64,000 nt of DNA, taken from assembly GCF_032598785.1 (NCBI RefSeq), contig NZ_CP102984.1; one strand, given 5' to 3'. Below the pieces are notes generated by a model. It worked only from the letters and a program-made list of their open reading frames with translations, had not been told where the DNA came from and searched no databases. Of this stretch, positions 63,388-64,000 are shown in pieces. This stretch comes from Terrisporobacter petrolearius (GTDB lineage: Bacteria; Bacillota; Clostridia; Peptostreptococcales; Peptostreptococcaceae). How positions within the stretch are numbered: position 1 is the stretch's first letter; the number at the start of each line of letters is the position of its first letter. The position numbers and the translations under genes were made by a program.

Positions 63388-64000
63388 TTAAGCTAGATAT
63401 ATATCAGAAAACTCCAAGTCAATAGATTCTCTATCTATTATAATATTTTCAAGTTTATGCTTATTCTCTTTAGTATTTTCTAAGTAATTACCTTTAAGAA
63501 TTACTTCAAATTTACTTCCATATCCTATTTTGCTGTTAACTTGAATCTTTGCATGATGAACCAAAGCTAACTTTTTAACAAGATATAATCCAACCCCCGT
63601 TCCTTCTGCAGTTCTAGATAAGGATCTATTAACTTGCTCAAAGTTTTCAAAAATAAAGTCAATCTTATTACTAGGTATTCCACTACCGTTGTCTTTAATG
63701 GCTATTGTTATATCCTTTTTATCTACTTTTAATAAAACTTTTATTTTTCCACCTTTTTCAGTAAATTTTATTGCATTTGACAGTAAATTAAGTATAATTT
63801 TTTCAATTTTTTCTTTATCCATAAAAATTAGGACTTCTCTTTTATTACTTTCAAATGATATATCTAAATTTTTAGGTTTTGTATATTCTTTACATAATAG
63901 AACAAGCTCTTCTAAATATTTGACTATGTCATAAACTTTATAATCTCTGTAGTATATACCTGCCTCTATCTTACTTATTTCTTCTATATTATTTAGCAGT
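63388..64000 (-). CDS. Sensor histidine kinase, C-terminal part (continues beyond the window)
   Basis: The open frame enters from beyond the right edge and reads LLNNIEEISKIEAG (end of DHp), then ATPase motifs NLLSNAIKF (N-box), IKDNGSGIP (G1), FENFEQVN (F) and GTGVGLYLVKKL (G2), stopping at 63388. All ATP-binding boxes are intact. It precedes the degenerate kinase by 24 bases, so the pair is probably cotranscribed. The sensor domain is outside the window. Confidence 0.9.
   Translation of the reverse strand, partial: LLNNIEEISKIEAGIYYRDYKVYDIVKYLEELVLLCKEYTKPKNLDISFESNKREVLIFMDKEKIEKIILNLLSNAIKFTEKGGKIKVLLKVDKKDITIAIKDNGSGIPSNKIDFIFENFEQVNRSLSRTAEGTGVGLYLVKKLALVHHAKIQVNSKIGYGSKFEVILKGNYLENTKENKHKLENIIIDRESIDLEFSDIYLA

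Noticed and set aside
1..64000. CRISPR array, rRNA or complete tRNA genes
   Set aside because: No regularly spaced repeats with unique spacers and no rRNA or full tRNA cloverleaf sequence was seen on reading; a dedicated search was not possible.

Overview
The window is AT-rich, low-GC Firmicute DNA. The order smc-ftsY-ylxM-ffh-rpsP-khpA-rimM-trmD-rplS-rbgA-rnhB, the small acidic zinc-ribbon protein next to rnc, and frequent TTG/GTG starts behind strong purine-rich ribosome binding sites fit a Clostridia genome, probably of the Peptostreptococcaceae type (Clostridioides/Paraclostridium relatives). The species cannot be fixed from sequence alone. Most genes lie on the minus strand.

Layout. (1) 1-18974: the start of a glycosyltransferase; an FtsX-type ABC exporter whose ATPase carries a one-base frameshift in an A8 run; an AgrC/AgrA-like two-component system with a LytTR-type operator pair in front of the exporter; two overlapping radical-SAM genes; an ABC-F ribosome-protection-like protein with a leader that can mask its ribosome binding site; a DUF4153-like membrane protein; a four-gene cassette of VWA metallo-protein, MoxR-type AAA+ ATPase, unknown protein and GIY-YIG-like protein; and a DEAD-box helicase. 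(2) 19000-24300: accessory DNA with an HNH-endonuclease pseudogene, a 4.3-kb segment between two perfect 23-bp direct repeats that carry the 3' end of a tmRNA-like sequence, and inside it a LysR regulator divergent from a CofE-like glutamate ligase whose terminator has been split by a complete IS256-family element with an 8-bp target duplication. (3) 24269-42816: conserved chromosome covering FMN-dependent dehydrogenase, rnhB, NhaC antiporter, LRAT-like protein, the ribosome-maturation/SRP/SMC cluster, rnc, efp and aroK. (4) 42966-56305: a quinate/shikimate-utilisation island with a type I dehydroquinase, two AroE/YdiB-like dehydrogenases, a TIM-barrel protein with a dehydroshikimate-dehydratase-like metal site, two FAD/FMN/Fe-S enoate-reductase-type enzymes, an ABM protein, two transporters (one frameshifted) and two paralogous LysR regulators, with a shared TATCAATT motif in three promoter regions. 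(5) 56584-64000: a second IS256-family transposase, a minor-pseudopilin operon (one member with a frameshifted leader peptide), the ordinary biosynthetic AroE, and two sensor kinases, the complete one with a degenerate ATPase domain.

How the genes work together. The peptide-type two-component system probably controls the adjacent exporter through the 21-bp-period operator. In the island, quinate or shikimate would enter through the transporters, be oxidised by the AroE-type enzymes, dehydrated by AroD or the TIM-barrel enzyme, and the ring products reduced by the large flavoenzymes under LysR control. That route is inference. Five genes are broken by small lesions (ABC ATPase, HNH protein, dicarboxylate-type transporter, one pseudopilin leader, and a decayed open frame near 10.6 kb), so either the strain has recent loss of function or some lesions are sequence errors.
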